The notes under the pieces: generated by a model
What the model was told of the DNA's origin: nothing
Seen by the model: only the letters and a program-made list of their open reading frames with translations
Database searches by the model: none
Origin: Nostoc sp. CHAB 5836
GTDB lineage: Bacteria; Cyanobacteriota; Cyanobacteriia; Cyanobacteriales; Nostocaceae
Assembly: GCF_020829445.1 (NCBI RefSeq)
Contig: NZ_JAIVFV010000016.1
Location: 1-64,000, forward strand
Length of the DNA: 64,000 bases
Direction: 5' to 3'
Shown: in pieces, positions 53,996 to 62,981 of the stretch
Layout: each line of letters opens with the position of its first letter
Position numbering within the stretch: position 1 is the stretch's first letter
Translations under genes and position numbers: made by a program

Positions 53996-56683
53996 ATGGA
54001 TTCCCGACGAGTTGCAGAACTACATAACCCACATCAGAAATCAGGTGGGACTGGCTACCTAATTCGAGATAATATCATTCTGACTGCTCACCATAATATT
54101 GCTCCGCTTGGTCAGCCTGGAATTCTTGGAACTCGTTACCATATCCGTTTCATTGGAGATTATCTTCAGGGAAGAATTGACTGGATAGAGGAAGCGTGCT
54201 GTTTATGTTGGGATGCCCCTGATCCAAAATATGACCTTGCTCTCCTCAAACTTAGTGATAAGCCAAAATTCCTATCTTCTCAAGAGCCTGTTATTTGCTT
54301 CGGTAAGATACTAAATAATACACTATCAGCCGAGGGATTTGGTTTCCCTCTTGCTCAAGAAATTAAAAATCGTCAGAATCCTGAACCACTTGAAGGACGC
54401 TTGAGCCGTATTGCTGGTATAAAGGAAGGACAACTTCGGCTACAAGTTACCTCTCCTATTCCAGATTCTCCCAATCAGTGGCAAGGAATTAGCGGAACTG
54501 CATTATTTGTTGATGATTTTCTAGTTGGTGTCGTTGTTGAAACTAACAAGAGTTTTGGTGAGAAGTTATTGTGGGCGACACCTATTTCATCTGTAGCTAC
54601 TGATAAGGAATTTTGTGAGCTTGTCCTTGGCGAATCGAATAAGTCGCTATTTCTTGAAGAGATTGAAACAAACGTTATAAATCAACCTTCTCGAAGTTCC
54701 ACTGCTCTCTCTAAGGGAGAGAGTGAATTGCGTCAAAATTTGCTTAAGTTAGTCAAGAATCAGTGGGTCAAGCCAAAGCTCGCCGATGAGTTGGAGATTA
54801 TTCAATTATGTTTAGAAGAAATACCTGAAGCAATTAGTCAAGAAGCATCCAATTACCTATCGCAGGAATCAAGTAAAGAACTACAAAAAACTAAAGTAAT
54901 TGATCTCTTTGACGAAAACAATTGTCTGCTGATTTTGGGAGAGGCAGGATCTGGGAAAAGTATAACTTTAATGGAACTTACTAACACTTTGATTACGCGT
55001 GCCAGTGACGAACCTGAAGAAAAAATCCCTGTCATCTTTTACCTATCTTCTTGGTCAAATGGCAAAGATATAAGAGATTGGCTAATAGAGCGATTAGATA
55101 TGGATTATAAGGTTCCTGAAGAAGACGGCAAGTTGTTGGTTGATGATAATAAGCTGGTTATACTGTTAGACGGGTTAGATCTAGTTCCAAGCCAAGATCG
55201 AGATCGTTGTATTGATTTTTTGAACAATTTCACTGACATAAAGCGACAAATCGTTGTTTGTAGCCGATGTCAGCAAGACCAAAAATATTCTAATAACTCA
55301 CTTTTAAACTTTGATAAAGCAGTTAAATTAAAACCCCTAACAGAAGAAAAGATTGAGAGTTATTTAAAGAAGTTAAATAAAGACAACAGATTGGACGGCT
55401 TGAAAGAAATAATTTCTCAGGATAATACAATAAAAGGGCTAGTTAAATTACCCTTATGGCTCAGTATCATTGTAAAAGTTTATAATAAGGATATTTTTAA
55501 TCGATTACTTCAAGAAGACAATATCAGCATTAAACTATGGAAAAAAAAGTTATTTGAGCAATATATTAGCTATATTTACAGCATCAAAAACAGCCATATT
55601 AAATATCTAGATAAAGCTTCAAAATATTCAATCCTCAAAAAGGTAAATAATACTGATGAGAGGCTGAAGATGCTGCAAAGAAAAACGCTGACTAATCTAA
55701 CTTGGTTAGCACAAAAAATGCAGTCAGAAAAATATAAAGACAGTATATTTTTTATTGAAAATATGCAGCCGAACTGGTTAGACTCTCGAACTCAAAAACA
55801 AGATTATTATTTTGGAGTCTTACTGATTAGTGGACTATTTAGTTCTTTAATTGGATTTGTTCATATTCCACTACAACCAGTCGATAATTGGAAATATACT
55901 CTGTGTACTGGACTACTGGGTGGATTTTGTGTTCCATTATTTTATGTGTGGGATTATCTTTTTAGGAGAAATCAAGGAAAAGAAATTAACCCTGCTAACA
56001 AACTGGTGTGGAGTTGGGGAGCAATAATTAAAAATCTGAGACAAAATTGGTCAGTTTGTTTTCTGATTGGCTTAGTAGTTGCACTACCATCTGCTTGGCT
56101 TGAGGTTCATGGAATAATTGATTTATATAAGAGCGGTATTGAGAAAAATATTATCCGTCACTTAGACTCAATCAATCTAATCGCTTTGGTATTAATTTAT
56201 ACGTTACTTGTTGCAGCGATTATCTGGTTAGTATATGGATTTACTGCTAATTTAGCCATTGGAGAACTCTCCAGCCAAATAGATCCGAATCAAGGCATCT
56301 GGAACTCGCTCAGAAATACTCAACTTGTTGGATTAATTGCTGGGATAATTATTGGGCTAATTTTTTTCTTAGTTGGTCTTTTCGTCCAAAAACATCCGAT
56401 GGTTTCAGCGATCAAGTATGGAATAGGTTATGGATTAATTGCAGGATGGTTTTTGGCAATTTGTTCTTCTAGTGGTAAAACCTGTATTAAGCACTTTGCT
56501 TTGCGTCTTATCCTTTACAAAAATAAGTTAATTCCCTGGAATTATGCTCAATTTCTGGACTATGCGAGTCAGATTGTCTTGTTACAAAAGTCCGGTGGTG
56601 GGTATCAATTTTTTCATCAAGAGTTCCAAGAATATTTGACTGAAAGAAGTAAAAAGTCAGCCATTAAGGATTCTGATTCCTGA
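53996..56683 (+). CDS. Trypsin-like protease - NACHT NTPase - multi-helix membrane protein
   Basis: 895 residues. (1) Residues 1-215: trypsin-like serine protease with an intact triad: His32 in LTAHHNI, Asp80 in YDLALLKL, Ser166 in GISGTALF. (2) 235-300: helical linker. (3) 305-500: NACHT NTPase, with Walker A GEAGSGKS (315-322), Walker B VILLDGLD (388-395) and VVCSRC as sensor strand. (4) 605-825: about six membrane helices. (5) 868-885: YQFFHQEFQEYLTE, the motif that normally closes NACHT-associated helical regions, here after the membrane part. The protease has no signal peptide, so it is cytosolic. The likely logic is ligand sensing, NTP-driven assembly and protease activation. Upstream partner 39 bases away; downstream small membrane protein 22 bases away. 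Confidence 0.88.
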   Translation: MDSRRVAELHNPHQKSGGTGYLIRDNIILTAHHNIAPLGQPGILGTRYHIRFIGDYLQGRIDWIEEACCLCWDAPDPKYDLALLKLSDKPKFLSSQEPVICFGKILNNTLSAEGFGFPLAQEIKNRQNPEPLEGRLSRIAGIKEGQLRLQVTSPIPDSPNQWQGISGTALFVDDFLVGVVVETNKSFGEKLLWATPISSVATDKEFCELVLGESNKSLFLEEIETNVINQPSRSSTALSKGESELRQNLLKLVKNQWVKPKLADELEIIQLCLEEIPEAISQEASNYLSQESSKELQKTKVIDLFDENNCLLILGEAGSGKSITLMELTNTLITRASDEPEEKIPVIFYLSSWSNGKDIRDWLIERLDMDYKVPEEDGKLLVDDNKLVILLDGLDLVPSQDRDRCIDFLNNFTDIKRQIVVCSRCQQDQKYSNNSLLNFDKAVKLKPLTEEKIESYLKKLNKDNRLDGLKEIISQDNTIKGLVKLPLWLSIIVKVYNKDIFNRLLQEDNISIKLWKKKLFEQYISYIYSIKNSHIKYLDKASKYSILKKVNNTDERLKMLQRKTLTNLTWLAQKMQSEKYKDSIFFIENMQPNWLDSRTQKQDYYFGVLLISGLFSSLIGFVHIPLQPVDNWKYTLCTGLLGGFCVPLFYVWDYLFRRNQGKEINPANKLVWSWGAIIKNLRQNWSVCFLIGLVVALPSAWLEVHGIIDLYKSGIEKNIIRHLDSINLIALVLIYTLLVAAIIWLVYGFTANLAIGELSSQIDPNQGIWNSLRNTQLVGLIAGIIIGLIFFLVGLFVQKHPMVSAIKYGIGYGLIAGWFLAICSSSGKTCIKHFALRLILYKNKLIPWNYAQFLDYASQIVLLQKSGGGYQFFHQEFQEYLTERSKKSAIKDSDS

Positions 56684-56705
56684 CTCCTTTAAAGGTTAAA
56701 CTATC

Positions 56706-56990
56706 ATGGGTAGAAAATCTAAGAGATTCAGTGAATTGCTTAGACAACGAAAAGGATGGATAGGTCTAATTCTTCTAGTCACCAGTTCCCCGCTAGCTTG
56801 GGGAGGTATATCTTTATGTGCTTTCTTGGCTGCCATAACAGGCAAAAAAAAGTTTTTGGCAATGGGAGGAATAATATATGCTATTAGCTGGGTGCAGTTT
56901 TTTCTGGGTGTCTATTTAGCAGGATCGGAAGGGGTGACTAAGGCTAAGAATTTAAGAAAAAAAATCTTTAAAAGAAAGCAGAATGAATAG
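56706..56990 (+). CDS. Small two-helix membrane protein in the protease-NACHT operon
   Basis: 94 residues. Basic N-terminus (GRKSKRFSELLRQRKG), two membrane helices (about 18-42 LILLVTSSPLAWGGISLCAF and 50-72 FLAMGGIIYAISWVQFFLGV), and a very basic C-terminal tail (KNLRKKIFKRKQNE). It has no match that I recognise. It begins 22 bases after the protease-NACHT stop codon, so it is probably the third gene of that operon. A small membrane protein with basic ends could be an effector, an immunity protein or an assembly partner; the sequence does not decide. Confidence 0.7.
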   Translation: MGRKSKRFSELLRQRKGWIGLILLVTSSPLAWGGISLCAFLAAITGKKKFLAMGGIIYAISWVQFFLGVYLAGSEGVTKAKNLRKKIFKRKQNE

Positions 56991-57487
56991 GTATTGAGTT
57001 AGCACAATCTCAAGTTGGGGTAGATATGGCGAAGCTGTCTTAAGAAACAAAGAAAGCAAAACTCCGTCGTAGCTGTTGTGAACTTACTACGGCGGAGAAA
57101 AGAAGAATTAAAACACCAAGAGAGAGCAGGCTAATGCTTACGTCACAAGGATAGAAAGAAAGCAAAAATGAAGAATTAAATTTTACTTTTTACTTTTTAT
57201 CTTGTACCTTTTACCTTTTACCTGGTCTCCCCCTTGGCATTTCCTACTGTGCTAGATGTGCAAAATATATAGTTTTTAGTTTAAGAGAAAAGTATTCTAA
57301 GGATCATTTTTTATGTATCATCCTAAAGGCTAAATACAAACTATTCACCAAAAAAGGTTGATCTGTGAGCATTTGGGCGATCGCTACGAAAATTCCCAGA
57401 AAAAATAAATAAAAAATTAAATTTAGTCTAATCACAGTGATAAATCTCCTGTCCATCATGAACTTAAGCATTGACTCATGACTTGAC
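56991..57487. other. Intergenic at the island edge
   Basis: A stem CTCCGTCGTAG / CTACGGCGGAG with a 13-base loop lies at 57062-57096. The run CTTTTTACTTTTTATC and CTTTTACCTTTTACC at 57185-57222 is another heptamer-type repeat. No gene. Confidence 0.45.
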
Positions 57488-57611
57488 TAAGTAGAGCTTT
57501 GCATAAAATCGTGGTGAATTGAGGGTTGAAATTTAAACGCAAAGGGGCGCAAAGGGAAGCGCAGAGGAACGCAAAGAGAATTCGCTACGAATTTATGAAA
57601 TATTGTACTAA
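57488..57611. repeat. MITE family 2 (TAGTACA type), copy 3
   Basis: TAAGTAGAGCTTTGCATAAA to TTTATGAAATATTGTACTA, with the AAACGCAAAGGGGCGCAAAG tract inside. A second, shorter TTTATGAAATGCTGTACTAA end follows at about 57689-57709, so two elements or a partial duplication are joined here. Confidence 0.7.
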
Positions 57612-57743
57612 GTACAGAATTTCACAAGTTCGTAGCGGTATTAAATCTCGCAAAGCCTTACTAATAAGTCGCTCAATTCGTCACGTATTTATGAAATGCT
57701 GTACTAAGTAAAAATAGCTAATAGACATCTGGTGAAATTAAAT

Positions 57744-57820
57744 ATGCGTTACCCAGAACCCTTGTAGAGACGTAGTACTGCTACGTCAAAACAATTCTTT
57801 TTCACTCCTATGTCTAATGA
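57744..57820. repeat. GTAGAGACGTAGCA hairpin repeat, copy 3 (inverted)
   Basis: Reverse orientation of copies 1 and 2: GCGTTACCCAGAACCCTTGT, then GTAGAGACGTAGTACTGCTA, but the far arm is shortened to CGTCAAAAC. It abuts the stop codon of the phosphatase gene. Confidence 0.75.
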
Positions 57821-59212
57821 CTATAAAATTTGCAGAACAACTAGTGTCATATCATCAGTATTTTGCTTACCATCACCAATGAATTGCTGAACTTGGTCAA
57901 ATAGGTAATCCACAATCTCCTGTGGGCCATTGCAGTACTTACAAGCTGTATTGAAGCTAGTGACAAAGTTTTCTTCATCGAAGCGATCGCCAGCAGCAGC
58001 AGCAGCATCGGTCAAGCCATCTGTATAGTAAATAATTGTATCCCCAGGCTCTAACTGTGCTTGGGCATCTTCATATTGGCTGTTAGCATCCAAACCGATT
58101 AGCATTCCCAAGGTATCTAAACGGCTGACAGTTTTTGTAGCTGCGTGCCACCACAAGGGAGGATTGTGTGCTGCATTGCTATAAGATAAAATTCGGCTGT
58201 GGGGATTATATTCTGAATAAAATAGCGTTACAAAGCGGTGGGAATTTTCCAAATCCGCATACATAACTCTATTTAAGTTTTGCAGAATTCTGGCTGGGGA
58301 ATTACCATGTAGCACTTCTCCCCGTAGCATTCCCCGCATCATCGTCATAATCAGCCCGGCGGGGACACCTTTGCCCATGACATCTCCAATAACCAAACCC
58401 CAGCGACTAGTTTCTGTGCTGCTTTTGGTCTTAGGCTGAATCTTATTGTGATTGGTAGCAATAAAGTCGTAGTAGTCTCCGCCAACGCGATTGGCAGGTT
58501 TACAACGTGCCGCCAGGACTGCACCAGGCACGGTGGGGCATTGACGTGGCAAAAGTCGTCGTTGAATTTCTGCGCCAATTTCTAGTTCTTGGTCTAGGCG
58601 TTCTTTTTTTCTTAGTTCTACAGCTAGTTCATCGTTTTCGATCGCTACTGCTGTTTGGTCTGCCACTAACCTAACTAACTTTTGCCTAGTTTCTGTCCAA
58701 CTATATTCTGGATCGCGGCTCAAGACGTAGAGCCATCCCCGTTCTGTATGCTTCACCAGAATCGCTGTACCAAAAATTTGCACATCTGGCCCTAAATAGC
58801 GATGCATCTGGTCATCCAAAATCCCTGTAGCACTAGCTAAGGGGGCACTATTGGACATCAGCCTAATTTGACTGCTGGCTATTTCTAACGCTTTGCGGAT
58901 ATCCTTTCGCTGGCGACTATCTTGCCAATGTAACTGTTCTAACCTGACTTGACCATTAGGTTTGTAGAGAAACAGGGCGCTGCCATCTGCATCTGTGACT
59001 CTTGTTGCCATCAACGGAATCAGTTCCAAAAACTGATTCAAATTATTGAAACTTCTCAGGGCAAATCCTAAAGAACTTAGCAAATCTTGAATTTTGTTCT
59101 GTTCGCGGTGCAACCTTGCCACGAGTTCTTTGAGTGCCACGACTGGTGTGACATCCGTCGCGGCACTACTATTGTTGTCAGTCGGTTGAGAGGGCAGTTG
59201 AGACACAGGCAC
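57821..59212 (-). CDS. GAF - SpoIIE-type (PP2C) Ser/Thr phosphatase
   Basis: 463 residues. A short coiled coil (27-45), a GAF-like sensor domain (about 50-195), a linking coiled coil (AVELRKKERLDQELEIGAEI), and the RsbU/SpoIIE phosphatase domain at 215-463: LPRQCPTVPGAVLAARCKPA, NRVGGDYYDF, WGLVIGDVMGKGVPAGL and GDTIIYYTDGLTDA carry the metal-binding Asp residues. Such phosphatases work on anti-sigma antagonist proteins in partner-switching circuits. ATG 59212 was chosen; it sits upstream of the ftsY-type neighbourhood typical of cyanobacteria. No anti-sigma gene is adjacent. Confidence 0.92.
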   Translation of the reverse strand: MPVSQLPSQPTDNNSSAATDVTPVVALKELVARLHREQNKIQDLLSSLGFALRSFNNLNQFLELIPLMATRVTDADGSALFLYKPNGQVRLEQLHWQDSRQRKDIRKALEIASSQIRLMSNSAPLASATGILDDQMHRYLGPDVQIFGTAILVKHTERGWLYVLSRDPEYSWTETRQKLVRLVADQTAVAIENDELAVELRKKERLDQELEIGAEIQRRLLPRQCPTVPGAVLAARCKPANRVGGDYYDFIATNHNKIQPKTKSSTETSRWGLVIGDVMGKGVPAGLIMTMMRGMLRGEVLHGNSPARILQNLNRVMYADLENSHRFVTLFYSEYNPHSRILSYSNAAHNPPLWWHAATKTVSRLDTLGMLIGLDANSQYEDAQAQLEPGDTIIYYTDGLTDAAAAAGDRFDEENFVTSFNTACKYCNGPQEIVDYLFDQVQQFIGDGKQNTDDMTLVVLQIL

Positions 59213-59734
59213 GGGTACTATTGCACTTTATATTGGCAGATTTTAGATTACTTATAAATCTTTTAGTTTTGGCATTGCTAAACCATATTTAGACAAGAGT
59301 TGTCATTTTAGCAAGAGTATAAAGACGTAACAGGCAAATTTTATAAGTATTTTATTTGCTTTTTGTCTTTCCAATGGAATATTAGTCATTTCAAATCGTG
59401 TATTTTTAGTCTAAACACCGCCCGTAAAAATTACTATTTTTGCTGATATTTCCGAAATTTTTTCATTTTTTCATAACTTCCATTTCCAAAGCATATCTCT
59501 AACACTCATAAAAATACTTTTTTCAAAGAATAATTATTGAAACCTCTCGATTTGGTACAGAAAAAAATATCTGTAGATACTTTCGCAAGTAAAAGCTGAG
59601 AATACACTTGGAAGTGTTGAACTAGCTTACTTACACCAATTGGCTTTTTGAGTCTACAGTGGACGATTCTGCAACGTTCTGACGATCGCAAGCCGTCCTT
59701 TTCCTCATGTTGAGGCTGGGCAAACACCTGAAGC
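59213..59734. other. Intergenic, AT-rich, no credible gene
   Basis: About 520 bases upstream of the phosphatase gene. A 73-codon minus-strand frame (59506-59727) has no family features and overlaps low-complexity sequence, so it is not annotated. Confidence 0.5.
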
Positions 59735-59865
59735 TAAGTAAGTCGGCGCAATTAAAGTTAACTGGCTAAGGCTGTCATTTGTCATTGGTCATTTGTCATT
59801 AGTAAGGGTTTTAAGATTATTTACGTTTCGTAACATACTTAAGTTTTTTCGCACCAATGTACTTA
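59735..59865. repeat. MITE family 1, copy G
   Basis: TAAGTAAGTCGGCGC to GCACCAATGTACTTA, with the GTCATTT heptamers and ATTTACGTTTCGTAACATAC inside. Same orientation as copy C. Confidence 0.85.
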
Positions 59866-59976
59866 GTTTTGAAGGTTTGTAGTAAGGACTTTAGTCCTTA
59901 CTAGGAACTTGCTTACCCATCAATTGAAACTTGACAGACTATTAATCTTAAGGAAGGAAGGTACGCGCAGGGTGCT

Positions 59977-60023
59977 TAAGTAAGTCGGCGAGAAAAACCA
60001 AACTATGTAACGAAAAGTAAAAT
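59977..60023. repeat. MITE family 1, copy H (left end only)
   Basis: TAAGTAAGTCGGCGAGAAAA followed by CTATGTAACGAAAAGTAAAA, then the match stops. It lies 112 bases right of copy G in the opposite orientation. From 60024 to 60183 nothing is recognised. Confidence 0.7.
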
Positions 60024-60183
60024 CTCTGTATTTGGCTCGTGGTTGGGCTTTAGCGCTAAAGGGCAACTACAAACCAGTGATGATTATTTGCATCGAGTTA
60101 CTTAGCTCAAGTGATAATACCAGATCAGTTATCCCTAAATTGATCAATTTCTCAACAAAAATTTTTCACACCAAATTTTTCAA

Positions 60184-61839
60184 TTAGCCACTCAAGAGAG
60201 CTTCGACAAACTCATAGCTGGAAAAGGGGCGCAGGTCTTCAATTCCTTCGCCAGCACCAATAAAGCGAATGGGTAAACCTAACTGTTGCACAACGGCGAG
60301 GGCAACGCCGCCTTTGGCTGTGCCATCGAGCTTGGTTAGGACAACGCCACTTAGTTGGGCAGCTTGGGAGAATACTTCGGCTTGCCGCAGTCCATTTTGA
60401 CCTAAAGTGGCATCTAGAACCAAAAGAGATTCTACTTTGGCATTTGGGGCTTTTTTGTCGATAATTCGCCGGATTTTACCGAGTTCGTCCATTAAATTTT
60501 TCTTGTTTTGCAGTCGCCCAGCTGTATCTACGAGAAGTAATTCGGTTTGACGCGCTTGGGCGGCTGCGATCGCATCAAATACAACTGCTGCTGGATCTGT
60601 ATTCTTTCCCGGATTGGCAATGACTTCCACACCACTTCTACTACCCCAAACCTTCACCTGTTCCACTGCGGCGGCGCGGAAGGTGTCTGCTGCTCCAATC
60701 AAGCACTTGTAGCCAGATTTTTGTCCCAAGTGGGCAATTTTGCCGATAGTGGTAGTTTTACCGGCACCATTTACCCCAGTGATTAACCAAATATTTAAGG
60801 TTTCTTTTTCTGGAGTAAAACTAGTTTTGTGGGATGTTTTGCTTGGTGCATCCAGCATATCCCGGAGGATTTTTTTCAGGTAAGCGATCGCTTCTTCAGG
60901 TGCGGTGACTTCTTCTCGAAGTTTTTTCTGTAGAGCATTGATAATAAAGTCTGTCGCCTCTACACCCACATCAGCTTGCAACAGCAATGCCTCAATTTCC
61001 GTCACGGCAGCAAGGTTAAGGGGCCCTTGACCAACGATCGCCTTCAGTTGGTTAAGAATACTACGACGAGTTTTGTCTAACCCTTGCCGGAGCTTTTTCA
61101 GCCAGGTAATTTCTTCAATAGAAACGTCTTCTGCACTTCTACCTTGAGCTGCTAGAACTTTTGCCGACCAGACAAACCCATCATCAAATTCCAGTCCGGG
61201 AATTTCCTCTCCTGTCTCTAAAGTTACAGCTACTGGTTGTACTACCTCCGGCTCTGGAACTTCAATGGCGGTGGCCATTAGTTGTTCTAGCTTGGCTTGC
61301 CGTTCTGCCGCCGCCCGTTCCAAGAAGGATAGTGCTGTTGGTTGTGTTACCTCTGGCGTAGCTACTGGTTCGGTGAGTGTTGGTTCAGCTTGATTTACTG
61401 TTAGTTCTGGACTGGAAACATCTGGCTCTTCAGCAATTGCTGCTACTGAGGAATCTTCTGTAAGTTCTGCCTCCGTAGCAGGTGGAATAACTTCTGGCTG
61501 TGCTGTTTCTACGGTTGTACTAATAAATTCCTCAGTTGCTTCTAGTTCAGTGATTTCCGCAATGGCCACTTCCGGTTGTGCTGATGGTGCTGAGGTATCT
61601 GCTGAATCAGCAGGGGATTCTACTATCTCAGCTTGTTGTTTTTGCTGAATATTTTTGTAGGCAGCTTTCGCAAACGCTAACAAGTCTGCCGTCGTGTCTG
61701 GTGCAGTTTCAGCAGTTAGTGTTGATGTTTCAGCTGGCTCTGGCTGAGGTTCTTGTACAGGAGGAGTTTCTTCCTGCTTCTTCTCAGAGGGAGTGTCAGA
61801 GGAATCGTTATATTGACGACGGAACCAATTAAAAACCAT
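60184..61839 (-). CDS. ftsY: Signal recognition particle receptor FtsY
   Basis: 551 residues. An acidic, Glu/Pro/Ala/Thr-rich A domain of about 235 residues (PEVAIAEITELEATEEFIST and similar) is longer than the NG part needs; this domain contacts the membrane. N domain from about 250, then the GTPase: G1 GVNGAGKTTTIGK (about 355), DTFRAAAVEQ, G3 LLVDTAGRLQ, and G4 LTKLDGTAKGG near the end. FtsY docks SRP-ribosome complexes at SecYEG. ATG 61839. It sits between nusB and the phosphatase gene, an order shared by many cyanobacteria. Confidence 0.96.
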   Translation of the reverse strand: MVFNWFRRQYNDSSDTPSEKKQEETPPVQEPQPEPAETSTLTAETAPDTTADLLAFAKAAYKNIQQKQQAEIVESPADSADTSAPSAQPEVAIAEITELEATEEFISTTVETAQPEVIPPATEAELTEDSSVAAIAEEPDVSSPELTVNQAEPTLTEPVATPEVTQPTALSFLERAAAERQAKLEQLMATAIEVPEPEVVQPVAVTLETGEEIPGLEFDDGFVWSAKVLAAQGRSAEDVSIEEITWLKKLRQGLDKTRRSILNQLKAIVGQGPLNLAAVTEIEALLLQADVGVEATDFIINALQKKLREEVTAPEEAIAYLKKILRDMLDAPSKTSHKTSFTPEKETLNIWLITGVNGAGKTTTIGKIAHLGQKSGYKCLIGAADTFRAAAVEQVKVWGSRSGVEVIANPGKNTDPAAVVFDAIAAAQARQTELLLVDTAGRLQNKKNLMDELGKIRRIIDKKAPNAKVESLLVLDATLGQNGLRQAEVFSQAAQLSGVVLTKLDGTAKGGVALAVVQQLGLPIRFIGAGEGIEDLRPFSSYEFVEALLSG

Positions 61840-61949
61840 TGCAGCAGTATTAGTTATATGGGACTACTATTTGATTTTTGAAAAGATACGTAGATACGTA
61901 GAGGAGCCAGTCGTGTGGGCGGGTTTCCCAACTTGAGCTAACTGGCGTT

Positions 61950-62011
61950 GCGTTAGCGACAACGTAACGCACCAAATCCTTAAGAATGGTGCGTTACGCT
62001 GTCGCTAACGC
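61950..62011. repeat. Inverted repeat between nusB and ftsY
   Basis: GCGTTAGCGACAACGTAACG pairs with CGTTACGCTGTCGCTAACGC around CACCA...TGGTG, giving a long hairpin with a short loop. It resembles the GTGCGTTACGCT repeats scattered in Nostocales. The rest of 61840-62208 holds AACTCCT heptamer repeats and no gene. Confidence 0.75.
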
Positions 62012-62208
62012 ACCCTACAACTGAATTTTGTTCATAAATCAAATCGGACTGCTATATGAGTATAAGTTATAAGTTATGAGTTTAATTTAACTTGGGGCAT
62101 TGGGCATTGGGCACAAGAGGCGAGGTCTAGGGCAGAATAATAACTCCTAACTCCTAACTCCTAACTCCTAACTCAGCACTCCCTCATACCCCTCACTTTC
62201 GCAAGTAA

Positions 62209-62859
62209 CTATAAAAGGCTATGCTGTTTTTTCTGCTCAGTAACTCGGCGCAAAACACCGTTAATAAACCGATGACCATCGTCTCCACTGTACCGTTTGG
62301 CTAGCTCCACAGCTTCGTTGATGGCGATACTGTCTGGAACTCCTAAGAACTTCATTTCTGCCACAGCGATTTGCAGGATATCGCGGTCAATTTGAGCGAG
62401 GCGAGTTACTTGCCAATCTACTAAGGCAGTAGTAAGGAGTTCATCTATAATGTGTCGATTTTCGTTGACGGTAATTACAAGCTCTTTAGCGTAATTCCGG
62501 ACTCCCTTGTCCTGATTAGCTAACTGAATCAATACTGGGAAATCAACTGCCGTACCCAACTGATTAATTGCTGTCTGGGTGCAGGCGATCGCTTCTTGCA
62601 GCATTGTTCTGGCAATATTCAGGTCGGAGGCTCGAGTTTGGCTACTTAAGAGGCGATCGTTACTGCGTTGCAGTTCACCTGCGGCATTATCGAGGGTATC
62701 TTGTACTTCTGAGGTGAGAGTGCGTACTGCTCCTAGCATCAACTTGGATACTAGTTGATCCTCTTCCAATTTCTCTAATTTCTTTGGGTTGACTGGCAAT
62801 TGGCTAAGGCTTAAAAGCGCTAATTCACGAGCAATTTGCTGGGGTTTACGAGGTTGCAT
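62209..62859 (-). CDS. nusB: Transcription antitermination factor NusB
   Basis: 216 residues, longer than the roughly 140 of E. coli NusB because of a helical insert (about 45-95), as in other cyanobacteria. Conserved parts: [20 protein letters not shown] at the start, [35 protein letters not shown] and [11 protein letters not shown]. NusB with NusE (S10) binds boxA in rRNA operons. ATG 62859. It follows the DUF502 gene by 122 bases and precedes ftsY. Confidence 0.95.
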   Translation of the reverse strand: MQPRKPQQIARELALLSLSQLPVNPKKLEKLEEDQLVSKLMLGAVRTLTSEVQDTLDNAAGELQRSNDRLLSSQTRASDLNIARTMLQEAIACTQTAINQLGTAVDFPVLIQLANQDKGVRNYAKELVITVNENRHIIDELLTTALVDWQVTRLAQIDRDILQIAVAEMKFLGVPDSIAINEAVELAKRYSGDDGHRFINGVLRRVTEQKKQHSLL

Positions 62860-62981
62860 AAAACTGAGGGGTGATTGTGCGAGATGTGATTAATTAGACT
62901 GGACAAACTTTCCATAATATCAATTTTTGCACAGTCAAACAACAACATTGCGTATTTGCTTGTAACCATGCCAGATTGATT

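Noticed and set aside
57526-57711. 61-codon plus-strand reading frame with RKGAQREAQRNAKR
   Set aside because: It is the translation of a family-2 MITE; the same sequence recurs intergenically.
59506-59727. 73-codon minus-strand reading frame
   Set aside because: No family features, low-complexity surroundings, no ribosome site, and it ends next to a MITE.
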